Assembly: GCF_033097525.1 (NCBI RefSeq)
Contig: NZ_CP109907.1
Location: forward strand, 3,286,001-3,350,000
DNA: 64,000 bases
Source of the DNA: Sphingobacterium sp. UGAL515B_05
GTDB taxonomy: Bacteria; Bacteroidota; Bacteroidia; Sphingobacteriales; Sphingobacteriaceae
Direction: 5' to 3'
This document shows, one piece after another, positions 27,508-37,205 of this stretch. The notes under the pieces were generated by a model. It made no database searches and was not told the origin of the DNA. It saw only the letters and a program-made list of their open reading frames with translations. The position numbers and the translations under genes were made by a program. Every line of letters starts with the position of its first letter. The first letter of the stretch is position 1.

Positions 27508-29985
27508 TTAATTCTCTTTTTTGGTATTTTCTATATCTTGAGCCAGATCGATGGCACCAGTTACTTTTTCTTCCAATAGCGCGAGTTTGATCACCTGCGA
27601 CATTTCAGTCACATAGTGGAATTGCATGTCTTTGATATAATCTTCCTTGATTTCCAAGATGTCTTTTTCATTGGATTTACAAAGGATAATATCTTTGATG
27701 TTCGCACGTTTTGCGGCAAGGATTTTCTCCTTAATACCGCCAACAGGCAATACTTTTCCACGTAAAGTAATTTCACCTGTCATGGCTAATTTTTCCTTCA
27801 CTTTACGTTGGGTAAATAGCGATGTCAGTGCGGTAAGCATTGTTATGCCAGCTGAGGGACCATCTTTTGGAATGGCGCCCGCAGGAACGTGAATATGGAT
27901 ATCCCAATGGTCAAAAACGCGATAGTTAATGCCGAAATCCGAAGCGTGGGCTTTCAGGTAGGCTAGTGCAATCGACGCAGATTCTTTCATGACATCACCC
28001 AAATTACCTGTCAGGCTCAAACGTCCTTTTCCGGGGCTCAGCGAAGATTCTATAAATAAGATATCGCCACCTACGGAAGTCCAGGCCAGACCCGTTACAA
28101 CACCGGCAACATTGTTATTTTCGTAGATGTCCTTATCAAATATTGGAGCACCCAGGATATCGAGCAAATCCTGTTCGTTGATACTCGGACTATAATCCTT
28201 TTCCATGACAATGCGTGTTGCAATACCACGTACCACGGAGCCGATCTTTTTTTCTAATCCGCGGACACCAGATTCACGTGTGTAATCCTCGATAATCTGT
28301 TCGATGATCTTAGCTTTTAACGACACATCTTTGGCTGCCATTCCATGCATTTCGCGTTGTTTTGGCAAAAGGTGCTTTTTCGCGATTTCGATTTTCTCTT
28401 CGATGGTATAACCATTCACTTCGATAATTTCCATCCGATCCAATAACGCAGGTTGAATAGAACTCAAGGAATTGGCGGTCGCAATAAACATTACTTTGGA
28501 AAGGTCAAACTCCATTTCGACATAATGATCATAGAAATGTGTGTTTTGTTCCGGATCCAATACTTCCAATAAGGCCGACGAAGGATCTCCTTTGAAGTCC
28601 GCGCTCATTTTATCGATTTCGTCCAAAATAAAAACCGGATTTGCTGCTCCTGCTTTTTTCAGTGACTGTATGATGCGGCCCGGCATTGCGCCGATATAAG
28701 TTTTACGGTGTCCTCTGATTTCTGCTTCATCGCGTACACCACCCAAGGCCATACGGGTATATTTACGCCCCAATGCTTTGGCAATAGATCTTCCCAAAGA
28801 GGTTTTACCGACTCCCGGAGGGCCTACTAAACAAAGAATAGGTGCTTTCATATCATTTTTTAATTTCAATACCGCAAGATATTCAATGATACGTTTTTTT
28901 ACTTTCTCAAGCCCATAATGATCTTTATCGAGCACTTTTTGTGCTTTGTTTAAATCAAAATTGTCTTTTGTTGTTTCATTCCAGGGTAGATCAAGTAGTA
29001 GCTCAAGGTAATTGAGTTGTACAGAATAATCTGCAGCGGCAGGATTGATACGCGATAGCTTTTCGAGTTCTTTTGTGAAATGTTTTTCAACATCAACATT
29101 CCATTTCTTTTTCTTACCCCGTTTTTTAAGCTCTTCCAGCTCAAGATCGGGCGTGTTTCCACCCAGCTCTTCCTGAATTGTTTTAAGCTGTTGGTTCAAG
29201 AAATAATCACGTTGTTGCTTGTCAAGGTCGACGCGTACTTTATTCTGGATCTGGTGTTTTAGTTCCAGCATCTGGATTTCTGTCGTCAACAGCTCCAATA
29301 AAAGTTTGGCACGATTCTCTACTTTAGGTATTTGAAGCAGCTCCTGTTTCTTTGTCATTTCGACATTGATATTCGACGAAATAAAGTTGATCAGAAAAGA
29401 AGGGCTTTCAATATTTTTGATAGCGATACCAGCTTCACTAGGTAAGTTTGGCGACAGTTGGATGATCTGCAGCGCCATTTCTTTTAAAGTGGAAATGGTC
29501 GCTTTGAAGTGCTTGGTCATCTTCGGCTTTGCCTCGTTGAATTTCTCCACACGTGCCTTTAAATAAGGCTCGGTTTCCACAATCTCCAACAAGTTGAACC
29601 GCTGTTTTCCCTGGATGATGACGGTGGTATTACCATCCGGCATTTGGAGCACTTTAATGATATGAGCTACCGTGCCCACTTTATTTAGTTCTTCAAATCC
29701 TGGGTCCTCTACTGTCATATCCTTTTGAGAGACAACACCGATAGTCTTACTGCCTTTATAGGCCTCTTTGACCAATTTGATGGACTTATCTCGACCTACG
29801 GTAATCGGAATGACAACACCGGGGAATAATACGGTATTACGTAAAGGCAAAATAGACAATGCTTCTGGAATTTCAGCATTCGCCATATTATCTTCATCCT
29901 CTTGTGTAAGTAGGGGGAAGAATTCGGTATCCTCTGCAACGATTGGAATTGCTTGACTGAAATCAAAAGTTTCGAATTTGCTCAT
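27508..29985 (-). CDS. lon: ATP-dependent protease Lon
   Basis: 825 residues from the ATG at 29985 (MSKFETFDFSQAIP); a further upstream in-frame start would add 18 residues unlike the family. N-terminal substrate-binding LON domain (ALSILPLRNTVLFPGVVIPI), AAA+ module with Walker A GPPGVGKTSLGRSIA and Walker B VFILDEIDKM, and C-terminal serine protease domain with catalytic Ser in KDGPSAGITM and Lys in GGIKEKILAAKR. Degrades misfolded and regulatory proteins in the cytoplasm. Confidence 0.97.
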   Translation of the reverse strand: MSKFETFDFSQAIPIVAEDTEFFPLLTQEDEDNMANAEIPEALSILPLRNTVLFPGVVIPITVGRDKSIKLVKEAYKGSKTIGVVSQKDMTVEDPGFEELNKVGTVAHIIKVLQMPDGNTTVIIQGKQRFNLLEIVETEPYLKARVEKFNEAKPKMTKHFKATISTLKEMALQIIQLSPNLPSEAGIAIKNIESPSFLINFISSNINVEMTKKQELLQIPKVENRAKLLLELLTTEIQMLELKHQIQNKVRVDLDKQQRDYFLNQQLKTIQEELGGNTPDLELEELKKRGKKKKWNVDVEKHFTKELEKLSRINPAAADYSVQLNYLELLLDLPWNETTKDNFDLNKAQKVLDKDHYGLEKVKKRIIEYLAVLKLKNDMKAPILCLVGPPGVGKTSLGRSIAKALGRKYTRMALGGVRDEAEIRGHRKTYIGAMPGRIIQSLKKAGAANPVFILDEIDKMSADFKGDPSSALLEVLDPEQNTHFYDHYVEMEFDLSKVMFIATANSLSSIQPALLDRMEIIEVNGYTIEEKIEIAKKHLLPKQREMHGMAAKDVSLKAKIIEQIIEDYTRESGVRGLEKKIGSVVRGIATRIVMEKDYSPSINEQDLLDILGAPIFDKDIYENNNVAGVVTGLAWTSVGGDILFIESSLSPGKGRLSLTGNLGDVMKESASIALAYLKAHASDFGINYRVFDHWDIHIHVPAGAIPKDGPSAGITMLTALTSLFTQRKVKEKLAMTGEITLRGKVLPVGGIKEKILAAKRANIKDIILCKSNEKDILEIKEDYIKDMQFHYVTEMSQVIKLALLEEKVTGAIDLAQDIENTKKEN

Positions 29986-30327
29986 AGTATTTATTTTGTG
30001 TATTTGGCAGTCGCTGACATGTTGACGGCTGACTTTCAAATTTTAAGCTTCTATTGTTGTTTCCCCTATATTGCAAGGGAAGTGCCAATTGCTAAAAGTG
30101 AGCAAAATTACAAATCTATTTTCTAGAATAGGAAAAAAAGGCAGGTTAAATAAAATTTATCTGCCATTTGTTGGAGAAATAGGCATAATAATTGTAATAT
30201 TGGAATGTGAAAGGGCGCCGATGGCAGTTTTTAAGTTTAAAGAAATCAATCGGATGCTTTTTTACAGATGTAGAAACGATCACAAGTGATCATTAAAGAG
30301 TGAATATAAAAACGTAACTATTTAGAT
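29986..30327. other. Divergent intergenic region lon / TPR gene
   Basis: 342 bases. No gene seen. An imperfect palindrome GATCACAAGTGATC lies at 30278-30291, about 40 bases before the TPR gene; it might be an operator but I cannot assign it. Confidence 0.4.
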
Positions 30328-30984
30328 ATGAATTTAAAATCATTTAAATTGGGTTTGTTTACTGGGGTTTTTGCTTTAGTTGCTTTTAGCGCGAATGCAC
30401 AACAACCAAAACAGGCTGAGCATAGCAACGCTAATGTGAGAATGGGGCAGAAAGCTCTTTTGGATGGTGATTTCAAGAATGCAGAGTCATACTTGACTAA
30501 AGCCCTCCCTCAGGAAGGGAAAGATCCGGACGTATTATATATGTTGGGATATTCTCAATTTCAAAATGGTGACTATAAAAAATCAGCTGAAACTTTTGGA
30601 AAAGTAGTTGCATTAAACGGGAAAAATGCCAATGCGCTATACTTCAAAGCGAAAGCAACAAACAATCTGGCTGTTCAATCAACGAACAAAACATCTGTTG
30701 CGAATAAAGAACAGTTGTTGAAAGTAGCTATTGAAGATTATTCAAAAGCAATTGCCATTACGCCTACCGATTCGAAATTCTATCAAAATAGAGCGATCGC
30801 TAATCGTGATTTAGGTATCTTGATCGGAACAGAGGGTACCCCTAACTACAATAAGGCAATGGCAACTGACGCTTATAACAATGCAATCAAGGATTACGAA
30901 AAAGTGTTGAGCTTTGATGCATCGAAAAAAGATATCCAAACAGAAATCAAAAAAGCGAAAGTATATAGAGATAACTTGAAATAG
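30328..30984 (+). CDS. Secreted TPR-repeat protein
   Basis: 218 residues with a signal peptide (FALVAFSANAQQPK). Tetratricopeptide repeats: GQKALLDGDFKNAESYLTKA, MLGYSQFQNGDYKKSAETFG, LYFKAKATNNLAVQ, and a later YNKAMATDAYNNAIKDYEKV, ending in a basic helix. TPR domains mediate protein contacts; location probably periplasmic. No partner is suggested by the neighbours (lon is divergent, ferritin follows after a terminator). Confidence 0.85.
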   Translation: MNLKSFKLGLFTGVFALVAFSANAQQPKQAEHSNANVRMGQKALLDGDFKNAESYLTKALPQEGKDPDVLYMLGYSQFQNGDYKKSAETFGKVVALNGKNANALYFKAKATNNLAVQSTNKTSVANKEQLLKVAIEDYSKAIAITPTDSKFYQNRAIANRDLGILIGTEGTPNYNKAMATDAYNNAIKDYEKVLSFDASKKDIQTEIKKAKVYRDNLK

Positions 30985-30997
30985 TATCGCTATAAAA

Positions 30998-31040
30998 GCA
31001 TAGAAAAAGGGAATACCATTGGTATTCCCTTTTTCTATGC
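30998..31040 (+). terminator. Long perfect-hairpin terminator
   Basis: 20-base arms (starting GCATAGAAAAAGGGAATACC) around an ATT loop, perfectly paired, located 14 bases after the TPR gene. A T-rich stretch inside the 3' arm would act as the terminator run. Confidence 0.85.
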
Positions 31041-31054
31041 TTATTAATTTTCTA

Positions 31055-31144
31055 CCTATTGATTTTGTGCCTATTGATTTTGTACCTATTGATTTTGTAC
31101 CTGTTGATTTTGTGCCTGTTGATTTTGTGCCGGTTGAAATGTAC
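31055..31144. repeat. 15-bp tandem repeat (minisatellite)
   Basis: Five near-identical 15-base units, CCTATTGATTTTGTG/A or CCTGTTGATTTTGTG, at 31055-31129, followed by a diverged sixth unit to 31144. The two first and the two last of the five are variants at the fourth base (A to G). Starts right after the terminator of the TPR gene. Open frames across it exist on both strands but only because the unit length is a multiple of three. Confidence 0.9.
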
Positions 31145-31281
31145 TTGTTGGAATGTAACGGTCGGAATATGCCTGTCACAAATGAGATCCACTTTCATTT
31201 CGAGGGGTGAGTTTTGACAGTTTTTACTTTGATAAATTTCAAACGAATTAGGCACTGAAACTGTTCTTTTCCTAAATCAAA

Positions 31282-31845
31282 ATGAATATTATGGAAACGA
31301 ATCGATTGTCAAAGGAAATGCAGGAAATTTTAATCAGTCAGATGACAAAAGAGGCTGAGGCTGCACAGATTTATTTGGCGTTGGGGGTATGGGCAGATGA
31401 TCAGGGTTATGGCGGAATCGCCAATTTTCTGTATAGACATGCCCAAGAAGAGCGAAATCACATGACTAAAATTATGGGTTATATTCTGGAAAGAGGTGGC
31501 CGCCCCAGAATACAGGCTATTGCAGCGCCGCCCGCGGATCCGCAATCGCTGACCGAATGCTTTAATCGCGTTTTTAAACACGAAGTCGATAATACCGAAG
31601 CGATCTATAACATTGTCAATTTAGCGATGGCCCAGAAGGACTGGGCAACATGGAACTTTGCACAGTGGTTTGTCAAGGAGCAGATCGAGGAAGAGAAGTT
31701 AGCATTGGAATTGATTGATAAACTGAAAATCGCTGGTGGTGACCGAGCTTCAGATGAATCCTTGTTTGCGTTGGATTCCTCCTTGGAAGCCATGCCCGAT
31801 GAAGTGGCCTTGGCAAGGGAAGCAACAGCAGATGACCCCAAATAA
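31282..31845 (+). CDS. Ferritin
   Basis: 187 residues; start at 31282 or at the next Met (31291). Four-helix ferritin fold with diiron centre ligands in context: QMTKEAEAAQIYLALGVWAD (Glu), HAQEERNHMTKIMGYILERG (Glu and His), and later FVKEQIEEEKLALELIDKLK (Glu). It stores iron as a mineral core in the cytoplasm. The C-terminus has an additional ~20 residue tail (ALDSSLEAMPDE). Strong terminator follows. Confidence 0.93.
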   Translation: MNIMETNRLSKEMQEILISQMTKEAEAAQIYLALGVWADDQGYGGIANFLYRHAQEERNHMTKIMGYILERGGRPRIQAIAAPPADPQSLTECFNRVFKHEVDNTEAIYNIVNLAMAQKDWATWNFAQWFVKEQIEEEKLALELIDKLKIAGGDRASDESLFALDSSLEAMPDEVALAREATADDPK

Positions 31846-31854
31846 GTATAAAAT

Positions 31855-31887
31855 AGAAAAGCGGGATATTGAAGATCCCGCTTTTCT
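31855..31887 (+). terminator. Ferritin gene terminator
   Basis: AGAAAAGCGGGAT / ATCCCGCTTTTCT arms followed by ATTTTTATT. Confidence 0.88.
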
Positions 31888-31945
31888 ATTTTTATTATGG
31901 ACTAATTCTTAATCCGTTTCACGATCATTTATTATCACGATTAAT

Positions 31946-34240
31946 TTACTTTATACGCAATGGTAGATACACCCCGAAGGTGATGTTCCGCCCCATATTG
32001 TAGACACCAAAGCTCGTGTCTTCCTGTGAAAGACGTCCTGGGCGCAATCGGCTCAATGCATCATAATAACGTTTGTTGGTCAAGTTTGAAGCTGCTGCAA
32101 ATACTTTGAGCTGTTGCGATCCGAGATGTAATGTCGTCCCGATTCCTGCATTCAATAAAGTGTAGGAGTCCGCTGGAGTCTCGAACGTTTCATCAATGCG
32201 GTTCTGTTTGAAATAATTGTCCAGCCCCACAGAAACGTAGAAAGCGTTCAGGCCGCTAATCTTGGGCTCAAGACGCAGTGTATTGTGTACAACACCTGCT
32301 GGAATCAATGCCAAGGGTCTGCTAAAGGTATTGTTCTGTGCATGGGTATAGCTAAATGTATTATCCAGGTGTATCCAGTTCAACAGGTGAAAATTCAGGC
32401 TTCCTTCGACACCGTAAAGATTGGCATTGACCTGGCCATAGCGATATACGTCGTAGGTATGCGCATCGCCATCTTCGCCCACCACGGTTTTCGTGTCGCC
32501 TTTTGTTGTTGAGGCATAAATAAAATTGTGGATATAGTTTTCATAGATTCCGATACTTCCAGTAACGATGCTATGTCCAAACTCGAGCGTTGCATCCGCT
32601 TGGTAGCTTCGTTCAGGTTTCAGATGTTCATTTCCCACTTCATAGCGGTACGTTCCTTCGTGTACCCCATTGGAACCTAATTCTGCCGGATTAGGTGCTC
32701 TAAAAGCCGAACCGGCATTTGCTTTGAAATTGAGGTCTTCGCTGAAAATATGGGTATATCCAAGCGCTCCGCTAACATTGCTGAAACTATTTTTAAAACC
32801 AGCGAACTGTTCTTCGTCTTCAATAAAGAGTTGTTTGCCTTTGTTGTTGACATAGTCATAGCGTAATCCAACGTTAAAAGTATTTTCGCCCCAGGTTTTC
32901 TTTGCATAGCCAAAAGCGCCCAATTCCAACTGATCATAGGCCGGAATTAAGAATTCAACACCTTTATTCAAACTGTGTTCCTGGCTAGCACTAATACCAA
33001 ATACATGTTGCCAGCCATTTTTTTCACTCAACGAATATTTTGCGTCAAGTGAATATGTATTCAGGTCAAAGAATAGGGAAGGTGTCGCTTCTTCAAGCTC
33101 CCGACGTTGATTTTTTTGATAGCCCAGATCAAGTTTTAAACTACCGGAACCGATGATAAAGTTATTGTTGAGGGCCAGTTTGTAATGGCGGATGTCCTGC
33201 TTGGGGAAATCTAAGGTCCGGCTTTTTGAGTTTATGTAAAGCGGGTCACCAGGTTCGGCATCGTAAAAGCCGATATTATTTTTTAGGTACGAAAAATTCA
33301 GATGAGAGTAGCCCCATTGCTTGTTTAGCCCGAGCATACCGCTGAAATTACTGGTATTAAAACCACTATTGCCATATCGGCCTGCCGGCGTATTATAAGA
33401 ATAGGCATTTTGATAAGAACCACGCCCACGCCATACGAAACCATTTTCATTACCGGTAAGCATAACCGAACTATTGGTTAGTCCGTTGTTGGTGGAGTAG
33501 CTGCTCAATACTTCACCTTTAATTTGCCCAGCTGTAGGAACATTTGGTTCAAGCACATTGATTACACCGCCAATAGCATCAGATCCATACATCAAAGAGG
33601 CTGCACCACGCAGGACCTCCACACGATCCGGTTGATTTTGGTCGATTTCAATACCATGTTCGTCACCCCATTGCTGTCCCATCTGTTTGACACCATCGCT
33701 CACCGTGACGACACGGTTATAACCAAGGCCCCGTATAACGGGTTTTGAAATGCCTTGTCCTGTTGTGATCTGGCTTAGTCCGGGAACTTGTCGGGCCAGC
33801 GCGTCAATAAGATTTGTTGCATTTCCCTGTAGTTCATCTTTGGAGATTACAGCAACCGAGGTACTGTTGCGACGGCTCTGCGAAGTGACCAGTGTACCTG
33901 TAACGACGACTTCATTGGTTTCAATAATACTTTCGGTTAGGGCGAAATCAAGGGAAAGATTTTCCGAAGTTAGATCGACGGCCTTGACAACGGACTGATA
34001 ACCCAAGAAACGGACCTCAACCAAGTAGCGTCCACTTGAAGGAAGTGATTTGAAGCTATAATGACCCTGTTGGTCAGATGCGGTGCTCGAACGCAGTTGT
34101 TGCAGTGATATCGTAGCACCAGCAATGGGAAGATTTGTTTTGGCGTCCGTTACTTTACCGCTAATTGTTGCGGCAAGGGCCGGAAATATGGAGAAATAGG
34201 AGACAAGCATAAAAATGCAGCCTATAATTTTAAGTTTCAT
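31946..34240 (-). CDS. TonB-dependent outer membrane receptor
   Basis: 764 residues with a signal peptide (YFSIFPALAATISG). A carboxypeptidase-regulatory-like domain (~25-105) is followed by the plug (NEVVVTGTLVTSQSRRNSTS, then QVPGLSQITTGQGISKPVIR and VEVLRGAASLMYGSDAIGGV) and a 22-strand barrel ending in an aromatic-containing strand (ITFGVYLPLRIK). It imports a ligand across the outer membrane. The preceding small His/Cys-rich protein hints at a metal or metal complex, but that is only inference. Confidence 0.92.
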   Translation of the reverse strand: MKLKIIGCIFMLVSYFSIFPALAATISGKVTDAKTNLPIAGATISLQQLRSSTASDQQGHYSFKSLPSSGRYLVEVRFLGYQSVVKAVDLTSENLSLDFALTESIIETNEVVVTGTLVTSQSRRNSTSVAVISKDELQGNATNLIDALARQVPGLSQITTGQGISKPVIRGLGYNRVVTVSDGVKQMGQQWGDEHGIEIDQNQPDRVEVLRGAASLMYGSDAIGGVINVLEPNVPTAGQIKGEVLSSYSTNNGLTNSSVMLTGNENGFVWRGRGSYQNAYSYNTPAGRYGNSGFNTSNFSGMLGLNKQWGYSHLNFSYLKNNIGFYDAEPGDPLYINSKSRTLDFPKQDIRHYKLALNNNFIIGSGSLKLDLGYQKNQRRELEEATPSLFFDLNTYSLDAKYSLSEKNGWQHVFGISASQEHSLNKGVEFLIPAYDQLELGAFGYAKKTWGENTFNVGLRYDYVNNKGKQLFIEDEEQFAGFKNSFSNVSGALGYTHIFSEDLNFKANAGSAFRAPNPAELGSNGVHEGTYRYEVGNEHLKPERSYQADATLEFGHSIVTGSIGIYENYIHNFIYASTTKGDTKTVVGEDGDAHTYDVYRYGQVNANLYGVEGSLNFHLLNWIHLDNTFSYTHAQNNTFSRPLALIPAGVVHNTLRLEPKISGLNAFYVSVGLDNYFKQNRIDETFETPADSYTLLNAGIGTTLHLGSQQLKVFAAASNLTNKRYYDALSRLRPGRLSQEDTSFGVYNMGRNITFGVYLPLRIK

Positions 34241-34401
34241 CTGTACGAATAATTTTTACGTATATAACATCGAGGAAAACAGCAGTCCAATAACTCATCG
34301 TATGAATTCTTGAGATTGTGGAGTTCCAAAAACTTTTATGAAGTCGTTTGTCGCAATAATGAGAAGAGTATATGAATAACATTATTGGACTTATGTAAAA
34401 A

Positions 34402-34716
34402 CTAACAGATGGGGGGACCACGATTGCCAGAAAGCAGTGATCGAATAATTTGATCTCCCGTGATAAACAGGCCAAATTCGACCTGGCGTGTCGGGAGTAT
34501 TAATTCGCTTAGCGTAAAATGAAAAACAATTTGTGGATGTGAATTTTGATCACAGATGGAACACTTCGGATGGTCTGCATGGTGTTTTTTTGCAGGACTG
34601 TCTACGATACTGAGTGCAGTTTGTGGATGCGCATGGGTATACACAATGAACTGACCAATTAAGAAGGTCATTAAGAGCATTAATGCTGCGAATTTGTTCA
34701 AGGAGATATCTTTCAC
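34402..34716 (-). CDS. Small exported His/Cys-containing protein
   Basis: 104 residues: N-terminal hydrophobic helix (FAALMLLMTFLIGQFIVYTH), then a His/Cys stretch AKKHHADHPKCSICDQNSHP and a C-terminus GNRGPPIC. The ending RGPP and the H..C..C layout recall small proteins often found upstream of metal-related TonB receptors in Bacteroidota. It lies 161 bases upstream of the receptor gene in the same direction and probably shares its promoter. Function unknown; possibly metal binding in the periplasm. Confidence 0.7.
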   Translation of the reverse strand: MKDISLNKFAALMLLMTFLIGQFIVYTHAHPQTALSIVDSPAKKHHADHPKCSICDQNSHPQIVFHFTLSELILPTRQVEFGLFITGDQIIRSLLSGNRGPPIC

Positions 34717-34869
34717 GCTGAAATCACTACGTTTAAACCCATTTATCCGTTGAGTTATTGTGTTAATCTGGTCAAAGATAAGGAAAATAAAATATAAAGC
34801 AATTGTGTTGCATTTATTATTGTTGTGACATTGTATAAATGTCCGCTTAAAAGATAAACTGAATTTACG

Positions 34870-34906
34870 AAAAAGCCCTCAAAAATGGATGCTATTCTTG
34901 AGGGCG
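34870..34906 (-). terminator. Terminator of the gpmI-lipoprotein unit
   Basis: On the minus strand GCCCTCAAG...TTGAGGGC then TTTTTC, just beyond the lipoprotein gene. Confidence 0.8.
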
Positions 34907-34931
34907 CTGTGTATGGTACTGATCAGGCGGT

Positions 34932-35519
34932 CTATTTTTTGGAAGGAATAAACTTGCCTTCAATTTCGTATTGATTGGCATCCAAACCTTGGACATCCTG
35001 CAGTTTGACAATTCGATACAGCGAGTCGCTGTAATAGTCTAATTTTTCTTGACTATCGTATAAGGTATTTGTTATCTTTTTATCGATATGGATGTGTTTT
35101 ACCTTTTCGTTTTTGTCAAACTCGATGCGCAGTTTCTGTATCTGCAGTTCTTTCTTTTTAGCTGTAAATTCTGTTACACAGTCTACAGCTTTGACTTCAT
35201 ACAGTGATGGATCGAAGTTTTTGCTGATATCGGCAGCTTGAAAAGCGGAGAGTTCATTTTTCCAGCTGCCAATTTTTAGTTCGCGTTGCTCTTTCTCACC
35301 GTCTTTGCTGACAGATTTCAGAACTGCGGGATTGAGCTGCTGCAAGCGATTGACTTCGGCATTAAAAAACGAATCGACAGAAAATATAGCTGTAGATTTT
35401 TGTGTTTTTTTTGTTGCGGATGGCGATCCACAGCTCCAAAAAAGCAGAGCACTGCCCGTAAGAAGGGAAAGTGCTCTGCTGCTATTTTTAAGTAAATTAT
35501 TATTCTGATACCAATACAT
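34932..35519 (-). CDS. Predicted lipoprotein, function unknown
   Basis: 195 residues. Hydrophobic N-terminal segment followed by the lipobox-like LLFWSCGS (Cys ~30) and a Ser/Thr/Lys linker, then a ~150-residue mixed alpha/beta domain without recognised family. Its start overlaps the last 20 bases of gpmI, so the two are co-transcribed and perhaps translationally coupled. Confidence 0.75.
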   Translation of the reverse strand: MYWYQNNNLLKNSSRALSLLTGSALLFWSCGSPSATKKTQKSTAIFSVDSFFNAEVNRLQQLNPAVLKSVSKDGEKEQRELKIGSWKNELSAFQAADISKNFDPSLYEVKAVDCVTEFTAKKKELQIQKLRIEFDKNEKVKHIHIDKKITNTLYDSQEKLDYYSDSLYRIVKLQDVQGLDANQYEIEGKFIPSKK

Positions 35520-37032
35520 TTCCTGTCATTTCAACGGGGATATTGACGCCTAAAAGCTGTAAGACGGTCGGGGCAATATCACCTAATTTACCATCTGCTA
35601 TTTTCTTATACTGATCGTCAATTAAGATACACGGAACCAAATTGGTGGTGTGTGCCGTATTTGGCGATCCATCTTCATTGACCATAAACTCGGAGTTACC
35701 GTGATCGGCCAAAATAATAAAGGAATAACCATTTTTAAGGCCTGTTTCAACAACCGTTTTTGTACATTGATCAACAGTTTCTACTGCTTTTATGACAGCT
35801 TCAAAAACACCGGTGTGACCTACCATGTCTGGGTTTGCAAAATTCAGACAGATAAAATCTGGTTGAAGGGTCTCCATGTCGTTGACGATAGCTTCTGTAA
35901 TTCCTTTAGCAGACATCTCTGGTTGAAGATCGTAAGTCGCTACTTTTGGTGATGGAACTAGCAAGCGGTTTTCACCTTCAAACTGTTGTTCACGACCTCC
36001 TGAAAAGAAAAATGTCACGTGCGGATATTTCTCTGTTTCGGCAATACGCGTTTGTGTTTTATGGTTTGCTTCCAACACTTCACCCAAGGTATTGGTCAAG
36101 TTATCTTTTTGGAATACCACTCTGACATTTTGGAATGTTTCATCGTAAGATGTCATTGTCACATAATATAGATCTAATGGTTGTAGATCATATTCTGGAA
36201 ATGCCTTTTGTGTCAACGCAATTGTAATCTCGCGGCCACGATCTGTTCTGAAGTTGTAACAGAATACAACATCACCTTCTTGGATTGTTGCCACTGGCGC
36301 ACCATTTGCATCTACCAATGCAATTGGTTTCACAAATTCATCGGTTACACCTTCGTCGTATGATTTTTGGATCGATGCAACAAGGTCATTGGATTTTTCA
36401 CCTTCCGCTTTGACTAAAAGATCGTATGCTAATTTTACGCGTTCCCATCTGTTGTCGCGGTCCATTGCATAATATCGACCGATTGCAGAGGCAAAAGTAC
36501 CTGTTGTCGTCTTTAAATAGTCTTGTAAGTCTTTAACATAACCAATGCCGGAGTTTGGATCCGTATCACGGCCATCTAAAAAGGCATGTATAAAAACTTG
36601 GTTGCTTGTCAAGCCGGCCTGTTTTGCAGCATCACATAAGCCTTTTAAGTGCTTAGTATGTGCGTGTACACCACCATCGGAAAGTAATCCGATAAAGTGT
36701 ACCTTTTTGTTATTTTCTAAAGCATATTTAAATGCATCTTGAATGATCGGATCCGAATTGAATACACCGTCGTTGACAGCCTTGTGAATACGACCCAATT
36801 CTTGGTAGACGATTCTTCCGGCACCAAGATTCATGTGACCAACCTCCGAATTACCCATCTGTCCAGCAGGTAAGCCTACAGCTTCACCCGAAGCCTCTAA
36901 GCTTGAATTGGGATAAGCCTCTAATAAATGATCTAAAAATGGGGTGTTTGCAGCTTCAACTGCATTTGATTTATCATGTTTTCCATATCCTAGTCCGTCT
37001 AGGATCATGAGTGCAACTTTTTTCTTATTCAT
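35500..37032 (-). CDS. gpmI: Cofactor-independent phosphoglycerate mutase
   Basis: 510 residues of the alkaline-phosphatase superfamily. Metal and nucleophile motifs: MILDGLGYGK (Asp), QMGNSEVGHMNLGAGRIVYQ (catalytic Ser), DGRDTDPNSG, LADHGNSEFM (metal Asp/His) and NTAHTTNLVP (His). Interconverts 3- and 2-phosphoglycerate using two Mn2+. Followed by an overlapping lipoprotein gene. Confidence 0.96.
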   Translation of the reverse strand: MNKKKVALMILDGLGYGKHDKSNAVEAANTPFLDHLLEAYPNSSLEASGEAVGLPAGQMGNSEVGHMNLGAGRIVYQELGRIHKAVNDGVFNSDPIIQDAFKYALENNKKVHFIGLLSDGGVHAHTKHLKGLCDAAKQAGLTSNQVFIHAFLDGRDTDPNSGIGYVKDLQDYLKTTTGTFASAIGRYYAMDRDNRWERVKLAYDLLVKAEGEKSNDLVASIQKSYDEGVTDEFVKPIALVDANGAPVATIQEGDVVFCYNFRTDRGREITIALTQKAFPEYDLQPLDLYYVTMTSYDETFQNVRVVFQKDNLTNTLGEVLEANHKTQTRIAETEKYPHVTFFFSGGREQQFEGENRLLVPSPKVATYDLQPEMSAKGITEAIVNDMETLQPDFICLNFANPDMVGHTGVFEAVIKAVETVDQCTKTVVETGLKNGYSFIILADHGNSEFMVNEDGSPNTAHTTNLVPCILIDDQYKKIADGKLGDIAPTVLQLLGVNIPVEMTGNVLVSE

Positions 37033-37205
37033 CGTATAACAAAGATAATCTTAATTTTAGAATCTATCAACGCATCTTAAAAAGTTCCCTTGTTAATCCC
37101 TAATAATTTTATAGGTTTGTGGCATAATTTATGTTTGGTTAAAAAGCAGAACTACCTAATGATTGATATGGATGATAGAAGCTGTTCTATAATATGTTGA
37201 GCTAT

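Noticed and set aside
31019-31255. Open frames on both strands with VPIDF or NRHKI repeats
   Set aside because: Both are translations of the 15-base minisatellite; no start signal, no family.
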